Source: Cryptomeria japonica
Lineage: Eukaryota; Streptophyta; Pinopsida; Cupressales; Cupressaceae
DNA length: 64,000 nucleotides
Assembly: GCF_030272615.1 (NCBI RefSeq)
Contig: NC_081409.1
Coordinates: 652,830,468 to 652,894,467 of the forward strand
Reading direction: 5' to 3'
Positions within the stretch are counted from its first letter, which is position 1; every line of letters starts with the position of its first letter. The translations under genes and the position numbers were made by a program. Positions 25,838-38,085 of the stretch are shown piece by piece. Below the pieces are notes generated by a model that ran no database searches, was not told the origin of the DNA, and worked only from the letters and a program-made list of their open reading frames with translations.

Positions 25838-26386
25838 GGAGTCTCATTTCCTCACAAATAAATCACTTTTCATGCAATCCCATGCTGCTCATTTGAGTCT
25901 TGCAATCCACCAATCACACCATCATAATGTCAAATTCATCCTTCATTTAAGCAATATCTATCCATTAATCAACCATCCAATCCAATACAATCCTGTTGTG
26001 TAGTGGAGAGCAATCCACAATATTCATTCAAGGAGCAAATCAAATGGACATCAAGGGCGCATTCCACTTCAAGCTCAATCGGAGGAGGAAGAGGAAGGTA
26101 TAAGAGGTTATTTTCTATTTTGATTTCTTTATTAATATTTTCTTTTTTGTTTATGCATCTAACCTTCTTAACATTTTCTCATCTTCATTTTGGTATGCGT
26201 GATGGGACCCACGTCCCTAGAATCTAATAATTTTTGGCTTGTTTTAGCATTTTTACTTGTAGGTTCTCGGAACAGCATCTGGGACTGCACTTCATCATCT
26301 TTGTAATACTGTTTCGACGTCTCCATAGTGCTATATTGACATCTCCATTTAAATTTGAAATTTCCTGCTAATAGTTTTTGTAGGAT

Positions 26387-26600
26387 CCATAGATCAATGT
26401 CTGTGTAGACCTCAATCCATAGATCAACGTCTACACAGACCTCAATCCATAGATCACCTTCTACATAGACCTCAATCCACAGATCAATGTCTGCCCAAAC
26501 CTCAATCAATAGATTAACGTCCGTGCAAACCTCGATCCACAAATAAGTGTCTATGCAGACCTCAATCGATGTATCAACGTCTGCGCATACTTCAGCGTCT
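26387..26600. repeat. 30-bp tandem repeat, about 7 copies
   Basis: Units such as CCATAGATCAACGTCTACAC recur at 26387, 26417, 26447 and onwards with substitutions. The period is a multiple of three, so the minus strand stays open and reads repeats of the type DLWIEVY. This is probably fortuitous. Confidence 0.85.
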
Positions 26601-27900
26601 CCGCCTGGGTACTTTTTTTTCTCACTTATTGTCTATTTTTAAATTTTGAATTTTTCAAACTAATCATTTTCTATTCAGAACCTCAATCGACGTCTACGTA
26701 GACGGATTAGCATTTGTGCCTACACTGCAGTGTCTCCATTGTAATTTTTTAATTTTTGATTTTTTCTTACTTTTCTTTGTCCTTGCATCTTTTTTGTCTA
26801 TCCAAGACCAAGAACTAAAACTACTAATCACTTTTGCAGGACATTTGTCAAAGGAAATCTTAATTTTTCACTAGCTTAGATTTCCTTTTTGTCTTTTAGC
26901 TTAGTAAACATATTTTTGTGGGATTAAAAAGAACATTTGTATTCAATGCCTTGTGCACTTTCACTTGTGTAGAGTGGTCCCAAATTGCTAACACACACTA
27001 TCATCTCCCCCTGATTTTCGTGATCTTGGGTGCACAAGAAAAGTGTTAGCAACACTCGATTTTATTTTTTCATAGGTAGAGGGCTTGTCCCCTCGAGAAG
27101 CCCATAAGGCCAGTGATGGAAGAATGACCTAAGCAGTAATGGGGTATTAGCTGATTCACCTCTCAACTGCTATATAAAATACGTGGGATGAAAGTATTCA
27201 TGACGTGTGCTAATTGCCTACCTACGCCAACATCCCTAGTACTTGTGTTCTGCAGGAAGAAATCCTCTCGAGGGAGAGAGCATACATGGATGCCGAAAGA
27301 GAGTCTCGTACTAAGAACCTTGTTTTAGTAAGACAAAATCCTACATTAGTGGTGCAGGAGATGCAAATCATACCCCAAAGTTACCTCTCATGCACCCACT
27401 CAAGATGAGACAAGAATCCCTCATATGATCTCCAGATCTTAGGGGTAAGAGAATCTGGTATGCCCGAGAAGTGAGTGCACTATAAGGGGGAGCCTGTGCT
27501 ACTGGAATCTCTATCTGTCCACTTGTTTAAGGTATCACTTTGTGCAAGAAGCCCATCTAATGGTTTCTATTTTGAACCCAAGATGTATGATTGATGTGTC
27601 TTCATTTTATACTTTTGTCGCTAGGATAATTTAGGCCCTCCTCACTTTCACGCTTGTCATAAAGTTTTACTTTGGCCAACATGTATTCATTGCTTGATAT
27701 CTCTTGCCAAGTCAAAAAAGTCCAAAAAATTCCCAAATTTGACCAAATTTCATTCACAATTTTCACTTAAAACTATTAAAAATGTCTTTCGATGTCTCTG
27801 TCTTGTCAAAAATTTCCTCTAGTATTTCCGCCTCACTATTCTGGTGTCTCTAACCCTAGGTTTCAACATCTCCATTTTCTTTGAGTTTTGATGTATCCGC

Positions 27901-30900
27901 TTCTATTTCAGTGTCTCCGCCCAAGTCAAATCCCCAATCAGTATTCACCCATCCAAATGATCATCAATCCCCAACTAATATATTTATCCAATCATTAATC
28001 TAGTCTCTGGTAACCTTCCCCTTCTTATTCCTATCATCAATTCATTCTTCCATAATCATTGACGACTTATCACATCAACCTAATCAATCCTTTAATCCAA
28101 TCATCAATCATCAAGCCTAATCCAAGGTCAACACTTTGTGAAAGTTTGATTTAGACCTTTATCTATAATCAATCATCAATTGGCTCTTGTGATTGGGAAA
28201 GAATCTCCCCCAAGTGCCTTTTCTTAATAATTTTGGGTTGATAAAAACCCCAATCTTTTTGCCCTATTTTGATTAGGAACGTAAGGCTATCCTAAGTAGG
28301 ACAAGGCTTGATCAATTATACCTTAATCTAAGGGTCTGAAGTTTACCTAGGTTGGTTGTCACCCTTCTTTGTGGTCCACATCACCAATTTCACACCTCAT
28401 CTAAGTCCTAATCCAAGGGCTAAGGTTTCATCTTAATCCAAATCAATCTTTTCCTAATCCATGGACCAATCTAATCCAATCAAATCAAAACCAATCCAAT
28501 CCAAGCAAATCAAATTTCTCATCCAATCAATCCTCAATCAAATCCAAAGTTGCTAAGTCCTAGTCCTCATCTTCATATAACATCATCTCATCACTTTTCT
28601 TGATCAAGTCTATCCATTCAATTCCAAATTATCACCCCATTCTCATCATTTTGAGGTTACCCTTGCATGGTCTACACACACTCACGAAAGAAAAAGCTGG
28701 CTATCCAAAATCCACATTCAAACATCATGGGGTGGTTTGAATAAATGGTTATAGAAGTTCAAGGATCACCCTATCAATCATGCCCATCCAGCTCATGCAT
28801 ACCTCAAAGCTATCCAACTTCCACCTATCCATGTATCCCATCCCAGCCCACTTACCAAGTCAATCCCAATTCATCTCACATCCCTTATCCTTCCCCTACC
28901 TTTGACAAGGGAAATCCATCTTATTCCCCATATCCATGTCTTTGTATTATCCCTCATCCACATATCCCTCTAATCCAATATGTATACCTCCATCTTCCCC
29001 CCCATTTACACCCCAATCCCCATCTTTTTACAACACCTTCATCATCTCCACTCCCCATCCACGTCACTTACACCATAGTCCTAAAAGCCTTAATCCTAAT
29101 CCTTGAATCCATAATCCCAATCCTCCATCTAATGCTAAACCTCCACATAATCCTTATCTTTAAAAATCCATAGTATCTCCATCCCTCCAGGTTTTTTTTT
29201 CCCCAACAAATGACCTAAGAATTAAGAATAAAGGAGACAAAATCCCTACCTTAAAACAAAGTTTCCCAATCTCCCCAATTCCTCCATCCACCTCCATCTC
29301 ATCCAAATAAAGACAACCCACAATTCCCTAAGCTTCATGATATCACTATCCCCCCATCTACCCAAGTTGAAGAATCCATATCCTTTGACATCACACCATC
29401 CCCACAACCCCAAACATGCCAAGAACCTATTCCAAAGCATACTAGAATATATTCCTCTCCATCTCAAGATCAAAGAATCCTTCGTCACATGATACCACTC
29501 CATCTAAAAATTCAAGTCTACCCTCCACTCCATCTAATTGTCCCCTTCCATCTCAAGATCCAATCATCCCTTCCACTCTAGCACATGATCCCATCCCAAG
29601 TCAAGATCAAAGTATTCATTCATCTCCATGTCATGATACCAATCCATCCCATGCTCCTAATATTCCTCCTAATCCCACACATGATCCTAATCCTTCACAT
29701 GGTCCTAGCTCTCCACAATATCCCATCATCCCTATCCAAGCTATCCATGAATCCCATACCAATGAAATTGTCTCTTCTACCTTTATCCATTCCAGTTTCC
29801 TCCAAGAGCTTACAATTCCTTCACCTCCCATCCCTCTCAAAATGGACTCACATCTTGTTTCCAAAATAATAAGTATCCTATTGGAAAAAGAATTTTAAAA
29901 AAATGAATTATCAAGGCAAAGGGTTAGGCCTCCATGAACAAGGCATATTGGAACCCCATTAAGTTAAAGAAAATATAAGTTCATATTGCCTTGGATACAA
30001 AGCTCATGCTCAAGATGTTGGTATACCTTCTATCTCTTTTGAATTTAAAATCCCTCCATCTAAATCCAAACATTTCCTCGCCCATATTCCAAACCCCTTT
30101 TGGGTCCTTATGTCCTAAAGTCCATTCCTTCCTCATCCATGTCCAGTTTGGGTCCTTATGTTCCAACACTAAACCGTTTATCCCTTCCATCCATCTTGGG
30201 TGCTTACATCCCTCCATCCACCACTCCATCACCTCAAATGATCCCTAAGCAATATCAATAGAGGCGCACATCATTGAATCCCTTCCCACATTCTCCCTCC
30301 AGAATCCCATCCATAAAATCTCCAAGTCATTCATCCTCATGCACCCAAACCATTGCTATTGGAAGCAATTTGGATGCCAAATCTAAAATGCATAAATCTA
30401 TAAATCCAAAAATATACAAGGATCAACATGTCCCCTCAAAAAGACATGCTCAAGAAGATAAAAATATTATCCAAAAGAAAGAAAAATTCAAAAGGCCACA
30501 AAAGCCCAAAAATAAAAAATAAAAAAGTATGTGGATTCCCAAGATACTCATAGAAGAAATGCATCTCAAAGTAAAATCCAAATTGGCATCCAACCTTGTT
30601 AATCCAAAATATTCCTTCACTCATAAGTCCTCCAATTATCCATCTAACAATCCTCCATCTTAAAAATCTATTTTGGGTACTTATGTCCCAAAATATACTA
30701 TCTTAAGTCTATCATACCGTTCATCTATTCTGGGTCCTCATGTCCCAAAATCCACATTTGTTCCTCCATCTAATTTAAAATCCTCCCGTCTACAACTCCA
30801 CCACCCTTCTAGGTGTGTGCCAATGTTGATCTTCCCAACATCCCCACCCATTTACTCACAAGTCTTTCATAATCCCATCCATTATCCAATATCCATTTTT

Positions 30901-32725
30901 CCTATTCCAATTCCTTTAATCCAATCATTTTCATAAATCCTTATCCTTTCCATCTCCCATCTATTTCTACCAACATCTATGAGCATACCTCCAATTCAAT
31001 ATAACACATCTTTAAGGGATACTATCCATGAAACTAGATGCTTGAGTCCTCCCTTTTGTCCTCTATCCTACTACACATCCACTATATTCCAAATCCACTT
31101 GTCCACACCCACTTATCCTCATCCTTATCCATCCAATCTATTCCAAGAATTCAAAAATTTAAAAATTCAAAAAAAATAGTAAAGAAAAAAATTCATCCAA
31201 TGGTGAAAACCACTTCTTGTGTCGCCTTGGGTAAGTACCACGATGAAAACTTGGTAAAAAAGAATCATGTGTAATCCCCTCATCCTCTTGCACTCTACAC
31301 TTAGGGGAAACCTTAATCTAGATCATCCTACCATCCACATGATCTACCATATTCCTTATCTTCTATCCACATCCTATCTACATCCATCCTCCTTTCATAT
31401 CTTTGATCTTGACTATCCTACCCATATCATCCATCTCATATTCCACATCTTATCTAAGTTCATTCTCATTTCCTATCTTTGATCTTGACTATCCTATCCA
31501 TATCCTCCATCTCATATCCCTCATCCTATCCAGATCCATCCTCCATTGATACCTTTGATCTTGATCAAGATAGAGGCAAAATATAAGCCTTAATTCTCCC
31601 TCCATCCATATCCATTACACAATATACTTCCATCTCATACATCTTTATGCACCATCCTTCCATCCTTAATTGCACTATCTTCTAATGTGGGGCATTGCAC
31701 TCCTTTGTAACATAGTTCTTGGATCCCCATTCCACCTATCTTTCATCCTTTAGTACTCCATATCCCATCACCATCCATCTACTTAATCCCTCCATCTCCT
31801 ATCCAATAAAAATCTTCATCCATCCATCCTTTTACCAAGCCTTGGTTCTCCCTTGTCATTGGTCCCAATCTATTTATCCTATATCCACAATCCAATCCCA
31901 TCATATCCCATCATATTCCCATCCCATCCCATCTAGTCTTATTCAATAATTAATCCGTTTCCCATCATATCCACTCTATTTGTGATTCCCATCACACTGA
32001 GCTTTTACCATCTATATGAGCTTATATTGGCTCATGCGTAATCCAAACACTTATCCACAACATGTTTACCAAATCCAAGTGGAATTCTCCCATTTGTAAA
32101 CCTCACACAACTAGCTTATCTGTTTCCTCCCATCAATATATCCAATCACCTTGCCCATTGGGATGCATCCTTCCCATGTATTGCAATTTATCCAAATCCA
32201 TCACCTGCCCATCGAGATGTATCCTTCTCATGTCTGACACTCTATCTAGGTCCATGTCTTACTCTTGGCAAGAGATATCAGTTGGCCATGTGCATGTTGT
32301 TTGTAGGATTGGGCTTTTTCGCTTTTATTTTTATCTTGTGTCGAAAGACTATAACTGTTCAAGACTGCCTTGATCATCCTATATCTCGGTATGTGTTGGT
32401 TGGTATAATGGGGCATAGTTTTTGTGGTATGATGTGTTTGATGGTTTCTCTTGTACGATCCTACAGTCTCGCATCTACACCATCATCAATGTTTGCAAAC
32501 TTGTGTGCATTGAGATACTTATTGTTTGAGAGTCCAGTCCATGCCCCAGATATTCACAACATCCTGATTCCTATAATAAATGGTGTAGATAATCTTTGAT
32601 AATATCAAAACTAGGTTTTTTCTCCACATCTATACAACAAGAAATCCCATCCATCACTACATTCCATCCATTCATCCCATTTCACTTCATTCATTTGACT
32701 TGAGACTCCAATTTATTCATCCATT
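27901..32725 (+). other. Pyrimidine-rich, strand-asymmetric non-coding region
   Basis: The + strand is dominated by C, T and A with very little G, in words such as CATCCATCC, CAATCC and TCATCC. Long open stretches read Ser/Pro/His/Ile-rich peptides (for example 28745-29173 and 29490-29897) with no recognisable domain. GGGTCCTTATGTCC-type phrases recur at 30.1-30.75 kb. It may be the interior of a decayed LTR element whose gag was Pro/Ser-rich, or expanded low-complexity DNA. It ends abruptly at the copia-1 LTR. Confidence 0.5.
31325..31565. repeat. 76-bp tandem repeat, about 3 copies
   Basis: CTTTGATCTT recurs at 31401, 31477 and 31553, each preceded by a CATCC-rich block and, for the first two, followed by GACTATCCTA. 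It lies within the pyrimidine-rich region. Confidence 0.75.
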
Positions 32726-33961
32726 TGTTAGACAGTTCAAATGACTAGAAGACAACTGAGAGAGGGGGGGGGGGTGTGAATTGGTTGTCTCAGACTACCA
32801 AAACTTTAAGCTTTTAAAAATTTAATAGCGAAACCCAAAGCATTAATACCGGAATGCTTAAACCAAATACCGAAATGACAGCTAAACCAATTAAGCATAA
32901 ACAATAATCGGAGAGTAAATACCATCCACATGACAACAAGATTTATACATGGAAAACCCATTTAAGGGAAAAACCATGGTGGGAAGCCTATCCACAGTCA
33001 TATAATATTTCTACAGTAAGTATGGGAATTACAATTGAGGGGATTGCACTTTCCAAGAAGGCCAACAACCTAGAGCTCACTGCTCATCACAAAAGGAGTC
33101 TCATTGACTATATAGAGATGTAGACTACAATCCGAAAGAATGAATGAACTACAAAGATAGCATCTCCTATGCCTGAGTACAATTTTGGGTAAGCTCGATA
33201 CTAGAGCACTAAATCCTCTTATGTAATCCCAACTCGATCCCAATGATCGACCAAATCCTTTTCCTGAATGATATTGCATTATTCACACATTACATATTCA
33301 TATCCCTTTCCTATGACCATGATGATCTACAATGAGATCCTACATCATATATATATACAAAACCTCAACCATAAACAATCAAATCGGCCACCAGACAATA
33401 AACCAATTACATAATTATCAAACATGTTAGCTTTAGACCAAACAAATAATATCCAACACATAAAACATCTCAGAAACACATCAAGATGTCCAATCCACAC
33501 ATTACATTAAGCCAGTCCATAACCTAGATCAACCGGGACCCAATTTAGGTCCACACGCTAAAGCAATGATCTCCATCAACCAAGTCTTGAACATGATCAC
33601 CATCAACATCCTAAATCCATACCAAAAGCTACACCAACACCACTTATGCATATCATCAAAGATCTCCAATAAAGTTTTGTCAGTGAAACCCTCGCCAGAA
33701 CCACAAACCAAGATTCCAAAGAAGCATGATAGCATCTGATCACTAGACCAAAACCAACTGATTGAATATGAACACGAATAAGCCAATTCCATAACCAAAT
33801 CATATAGGAGCATACCAAATCATGTTGGATCCAATCCAACCAGAAACAACACATCTTACTATGGCCAGAAGGGTGCCAGTAAAGCATCTAAAACAACTAG
33901 TGTTGACATCAATGACAAAAGATCAATGCAACACATAATCAATTCCTCCAAATGGCCAACA
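32726..33961 (-). repeat. 3' LTR of copia-1, 1236 bp
   Basis: On the minus strand it starts TGTTGGCCATTTGG directly after the polypurine tract and ends CTAACA at 32726. A TATATATATA run at about 33345 is a plausible promoter. A G-run (AGAGAGGGGGGG, about 32758) lies near its 3' end. The bases CCATT at 32721-32725 would be the target duplication, but the partner is outside the window. Confidence 0.85.
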
Positions 33962-33975
33962 TTCTCCCCCTTTGG
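33962..33975 (-). promoter_or_regulatory. Polypurine tract of copia-1
   Basis: CCAAAGGGGGAGAA on the minus strand, immediately before the LTR TG. It is preceded by GGCAAC..CATCAATT, a common context in plant copia elements. Confidence 0.85.
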
Positions 33976-34372
33976 AATTGATGGCAACACTAGATGTGAA
34001 AAACATTTAAGTACCAAGAAATGCCAAACAAGTCTCCCCCAATGGAAGACAACTAACAATCTCCCATTCAAAGATATATCAATGAATATCTGAAATAAAG
34101 ACCAAACTCCCCCTGTGAATGATAACTCTGTAAAACTCTATTTTTCACATCTATCTCTCCCCCTAATGTATACAACTCCTTAAGTTTTTCACATCAAAAT
34201 CTCTCTCCCTTTGACATCAATGCTAGAAATTTAACAAAAATATCAAAGCAAAAATATAAAACACCGAATCACAAAGCTAACTACTCCCCCAGAGTAGTAG
34301 CATCCCCACATCAGTGCCGAAATGAATGATACCTCTAATAATGCATACCAGACTGATGCCAAAAAACATCCA

Positions 34373-34661
34373 TCAGTTTTCTATCGGAGGGGCAAAAACC
34401 CCTAACCTGTCTTTGTGGTACTCAAATGATTCTTTAGGCAAAGGTTTAGTGAAAATATCTGTAATCTTCTCTTTAGTGTTCACATAAACTAGTTTGACTT
34501 TATTTTCTTCCACCTTCTCCTTCAAAAAGTTATACTTGATAGATATATGCTTTGTCTTAGAGTGAAATACAAGATTCTTTGATATGTCAATAGCATCAGA
34601 GTTATCATAGTGAATAACTATCGGTCCAGTGCAATGCACTTTGATATCTTTCAACATTTGC
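34373..34661 (-). pseudogene. Copia RNase H, C-terminal part
   Basis: Reads MLKDIKV, then HYDNSDAIDISKN, HSKTKHISIKYNFL and TKEKITDIFTKPLP to the stop at 34373. This is the canonical end of a copia polyprotein, with the catalytic Asp region (YDNSDA) and the ADIFTKPL-type motif. Its upstream half is at 63161. The few codons right of 34661 are inserted DNA. Confidence 0.93.
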
Positions 34662-34681
34662 AGGATCAAGGGGGGCCAAAA
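34662..34681. repeat. Left terminal repeat of the large transposon
   Basis: AGGATCAAGGGGGGCCAAAA directly abuts TTTGC of the interrupted copia gene. Positions 1-7 and 14-20 match the inverted copy at 63131-63150. Confidence 0.6.
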
Positions 34682-34794
34682 GGTGGCGATGTGAAAAAAA
34701 TAGCCTTCCTCACTCACCTAAAAATGCGAAAATCCGTGTTTACTTTTTGCTTGGCCTAGGTGTCCATACACCTTGGCCTGGTAATTACCTATGC

Positions 34795-34830
34795 AAATCA
34801 GATATCCGATTTAATCGGGTATCTGATTTT
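34795..34830. repeat. Double GATATC palindrome, left arm
   Basis: Two adjoining palindromes of the form AATCnGATATCnGATT, the second with GGTATC. The same 36-bp arrangement appears at 51954-51989 and 62153-62188. It is likely a subterminal protein-binding site of the transposon (inference). Confidence 0.8.
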
Positions 34831-34844
34831 TATTTGTAATTTTA

Positions 34845-35352
34845 ATTTAAAAAAAATATTATATGTTACATATTGTATAATATATAATGTAATAATATAT
34901 TATATAATACGTATTATATAATATATTATATAATACGTATTATATAATATATTATATAATACGTATTATATAATATATTATATAATACGTCTTATATAAT
35001 ATATTATTATATTATATTATATTATAATATAATAATATATTATACAATATTATATTATAATATAATAATATATTATACAATATTATATTATATTATATTA
35101 TATTATATTATATTATATATTATAATATATATAATATAATACAATACGTATTATATAATATAATAATATATTATATAATATGTATTATATAATATATTAT
35201 TATATTATATTATAATATAATATAATAATATATTATATAATACAATATTATATTATATTATATTATATTATATTATATTATATATTATAATATATATAAT
35301 ATAATACAATACGTATTATATAATGTAATAATATATTATATAATATATTATA
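34845..35352. repeat. AT-only palindromic tract
   Basis: About 500 bp almost free of G and C, made of TATATAATA and TACGTATTATATAAT units in both orientations. It can fold on itself throughout and lies in the left arm. Confidence 0.9.
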
Positions 35353-35381
35353 TTTGTTATTAAAAAATAATTTAAGTTTAA

Positions 35382-35484
35382 AAATCGGATATCTGATTTT
35401 CTGAGACTTAAATTTCGATAGTGACAGCCCGTGAGTCATTTTTAACTCACGGGCCGTGCGATTTCATCAAAATCTGATATCCGC
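35382..35484. repeat. Single GATATC palindromes and short hairpin upstream of gene 1
   Basis: AAATCGGATATCTGATTTT at 35382-35400 and AAAATCTGATATCCG at 35469-35483 flank a 10-bp hairpin GCCCGTGAGT/ACTCACGGGC (about 35427-35452). This could be the regulatory region of gene 1. Confidence 0.65.
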
Positions 35485-35715
35485 TGCACCCAATATCCGG
35501 TGTTTTGACAAAAAATTGCTAAAAAATAGATTTAGAGGTAAGAATTTTATTGTTTTGAATCATTTTCATTCATTTTTTATATTTTTTGTTAATGTTTATT
35601 TGATTTTTCATTGAAAATATGGTTTTTTCATGAAAACTAGGTTTTTTTAAATCAAATACCTAATTGTTTAAATTTGTTAACTAAATTTAATTGTTTACAT
35701 TCAATTAGGTTAAAA

Positions 35716-37582
35716 ATGGGGGATAACAATGAAAACATTGACCAACCACAACTGCAACAACCAAACCCTCATTTGCCAAACCCCCCCTCAATTTAGGATT
35801 TGATTGCACAAAATTTGAATGAATTGAGGGGGATTGCAGAAGTATATTGTAGGATCCCTCGTCTAAACCCAATGTTTGATCCTCTCATGTCAATCATAAA
35901 AAGAATGGAAACCATGACTGAGGAGCACAATGCCGCCCTTTTGTGGCGAGATTCTATGAGGGAAAAATATGCAGATGGCTTGTCGTATAAGGATATCAAG
36001 GATCTCAAGATATCCAAAGTTGAAATCGCCTCATTGTTTGTCAATCCCTGTACTGGTCAGCCCGTAGATCCCAAAAAAATAAAACTTTCTATTAAATGGT
36101 GCACAAATGATGGGATTGTGAAAATTTTTTGGGATCATTGGTGGATAGTTTTCGACAAACCACCCAACAACAATCTTGATATCCCCTTCTATTTCATAAA
36201 AAAATTGTATGCTGAATTTGTTTTACACAAACATGTGAACTACTTTGACATCCAACCTTTCTAGGGTGTAGGTTTAGGTATGCCCCAAAATAGACCTTAG
36301 GCAGTCAGAGTAGTCCAAGGCCCATATGTCCTCCCTCCTCCTGTTGATCCCCCACCTATAGTGCAGCATCCTGATATCATTTGTGAGGTGGCTTCATGGA
36401 CCATATCGGCTTTTCACTCTTTGAGTAGCCTTTTGGTTTCTCAGGCCGCATCAGTAGCTCAACCTACTCTTGATGGTAGCGGTGCATCCGGTGGCGTTGA
36501 CACACCATCCATGGCTCCACACATATGCGTGCCCCATAGTTGTGTCATGTGTGGGCACGTATGCTTGGGTCCAGTTGGACAGCTTGTCGATCCTCCTGTG
36601 GACAATGCAGATTATGAGGTGCATGAGATTCATGATGTACCAGATGTTATTACAGAGACTGGAGGATACCCTGGGGAGTCCTCACATGCTAGAGGCAAGG
36701 AGGCACTGTCATCATACATTGATGATGTAGTGGTAAGATTTGTATTTTCACAGTTCATGTTATATTTTAATTAAATATTTATAAATTAGATAATATTAAG
36801 TACTAATTTTTATTTACATTTGTCGGCCATTTTATTTGGCCTTGATAGCTTGACGGTACATATATTATTGTACCTAGTCATTTGTATTTTATTGTATATA
36901 CATGCTCATGATTTATATTGGTATTAATTAGATTATGTAGTAACTTGCATGTATATCTTATTTTACTCTTGTAGGGCACAAGCAGCACGAGTGTGGGGCA
37001 GTGTGATTTAGGATTTGGTAGTGCAGTTGGAGACAAGGGAAAGGTAATTGAATGCAAATATGATTGAATGAATAGTTTAAATAAATTATAGTGATTATGC
37101 ATGTCTAGACATAGATTGATAGTTTCATATACTTGTTGTGTATATATATAGAGAATTCTTGGCTTCACATCCTTGATGACTACACCCAGTATACCTTAAG
37201 AAGAAGAAGAGATGCCTCGAGTAGATGTGTGTTTATTTTATTTTTTGATTAGTAGATATAATTTGTTATTATCAATGACAATTATATGCTAACTTGTATC
37301 AATGTCATGTTTCTGAACATATGTAGGTTGTGTATGGAAATATTCAAAACATACCTCCTCTATCGAAGACATACATCAAGAGTCCTGCAAAGCTGAAGAG
37401 AAAATGTGGAGATGAGGTAAACATGAATAGTTCAATTATAGTTCATTTTTATGTTTACCTTTCGAATGTGAATTATATAATATAACTAATATTAATTGTG
37501 GTTTGTTTTTCTTGTGCAAGATTCTTCAGAGCTGAGCAGTGCGGCGAAGAGGATCAATTTTGATGATCCATTAGTAACTTAG
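35716..37582 (+). pseudogene. Gene 1 of the large transposon, unknown function, intron-containing
   Basis: Unrecognised protein. Exon 1 (35716-36732, 339 codons) starts MGDNNENIDQP, is Gln/Pro-rich at first, then has a possible folded domain at about residues 29-182 (LNPMFDPLMSIIKRMETM, LSYKDIKDLKISKVEIASLF, FWDHWWIVFD), then Pro-rich and acidic linkers. It ends at TG-GTAAGA. Exon 2 (36975-37043) and exon 3 or 4 (37327-37416) have canonical borders and keep phase; a further exon may be 37152-37220. The last exon reads DSSELSSAAKRINFDDPLVT and stops at 37580; its acceptor looks altered (CAAG for CAGG), which would shift the frame. Exon 1 carries TAG at 35794, 36262 and 36298, each one C-to-T step from CAG. 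It converges on the transposase gene, so it may be an accessory transposition protein (inference only). Confidence 0.65.
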
Positions 37583-37851
37583 GATGTTATAGATAGTTTT
37601 GGGATGCTTACATGTCTAGTTGGCATGTATATTTTGTATATGGACATACATTCACGTATTTAGATATACATTTTGTTTCAGTTGGCATTTATGCCATATT
37701 TGTGTATGGACATACATTTGTAATCATTTGACATTTTTATATATACAGAAGTTGATATTTGATCATATAAATTGTTGCTCATCTGTGCGTGGTGTTATCA
37801 TGGAAATCTTTAATCTTGATTCCAATAATTAACAATGGTTAATAATGGCTA

Positions 37852-38085
37852 TTTAATGAACAATACAATTCATTTCATTTCATCGTAAGTGTTGTTTTCA
37901 TAATGAACAATATAATTCATTTAATGAGCAATACAATACAATTCATTTAATGAACAATACAATTCATTTAATCAACAATACAACACAATTCATTCAATGA
38001 ACAATACAATTCATGAACAATACAATTTATTTAATCAACAATACAATACAATTCATTTAATAAACAATACTTGATACAATTCATT
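37852..38085. repeat. Minisatellite of ACAATACAATTCATTTAAT type
   Basis: Words AACAATACAATTCATTTAAT recur at intervals of about 20-36 bp just beyond gene 1. Slippage-type array, non-coding. Confidence 0.85.

Larger units (their letters stand above)
24958..27900. other. Non-coding, possibly LTR and leader of another element
   Basis: 24958-25400 is rich in TTAATTAA words. 25470-26230 contains a TATA-like site and a leader-like stretch, then a repeat near 26.4 kb. 27000-27500 contains CCTCGAGAAGCCC and AGGAAGAAATCC stretches without a sustained frame. No LTR pair or protein domain was confirmed. Confidence 0.4.

Noticed and set aside
28745-31949. Several Pro/Ser/His-rich ORFs
   Set aside because: They arise because G-poor DNA has few stops on the + strand; no conserved domain or consistent start. 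A decayed gag is possible but unproven.
34373-34717. Reading the whole open frame as one copia protein start
   Set aside because: The first residues come from the inserted transposon end; only the part from 34661 leftwards is copia.
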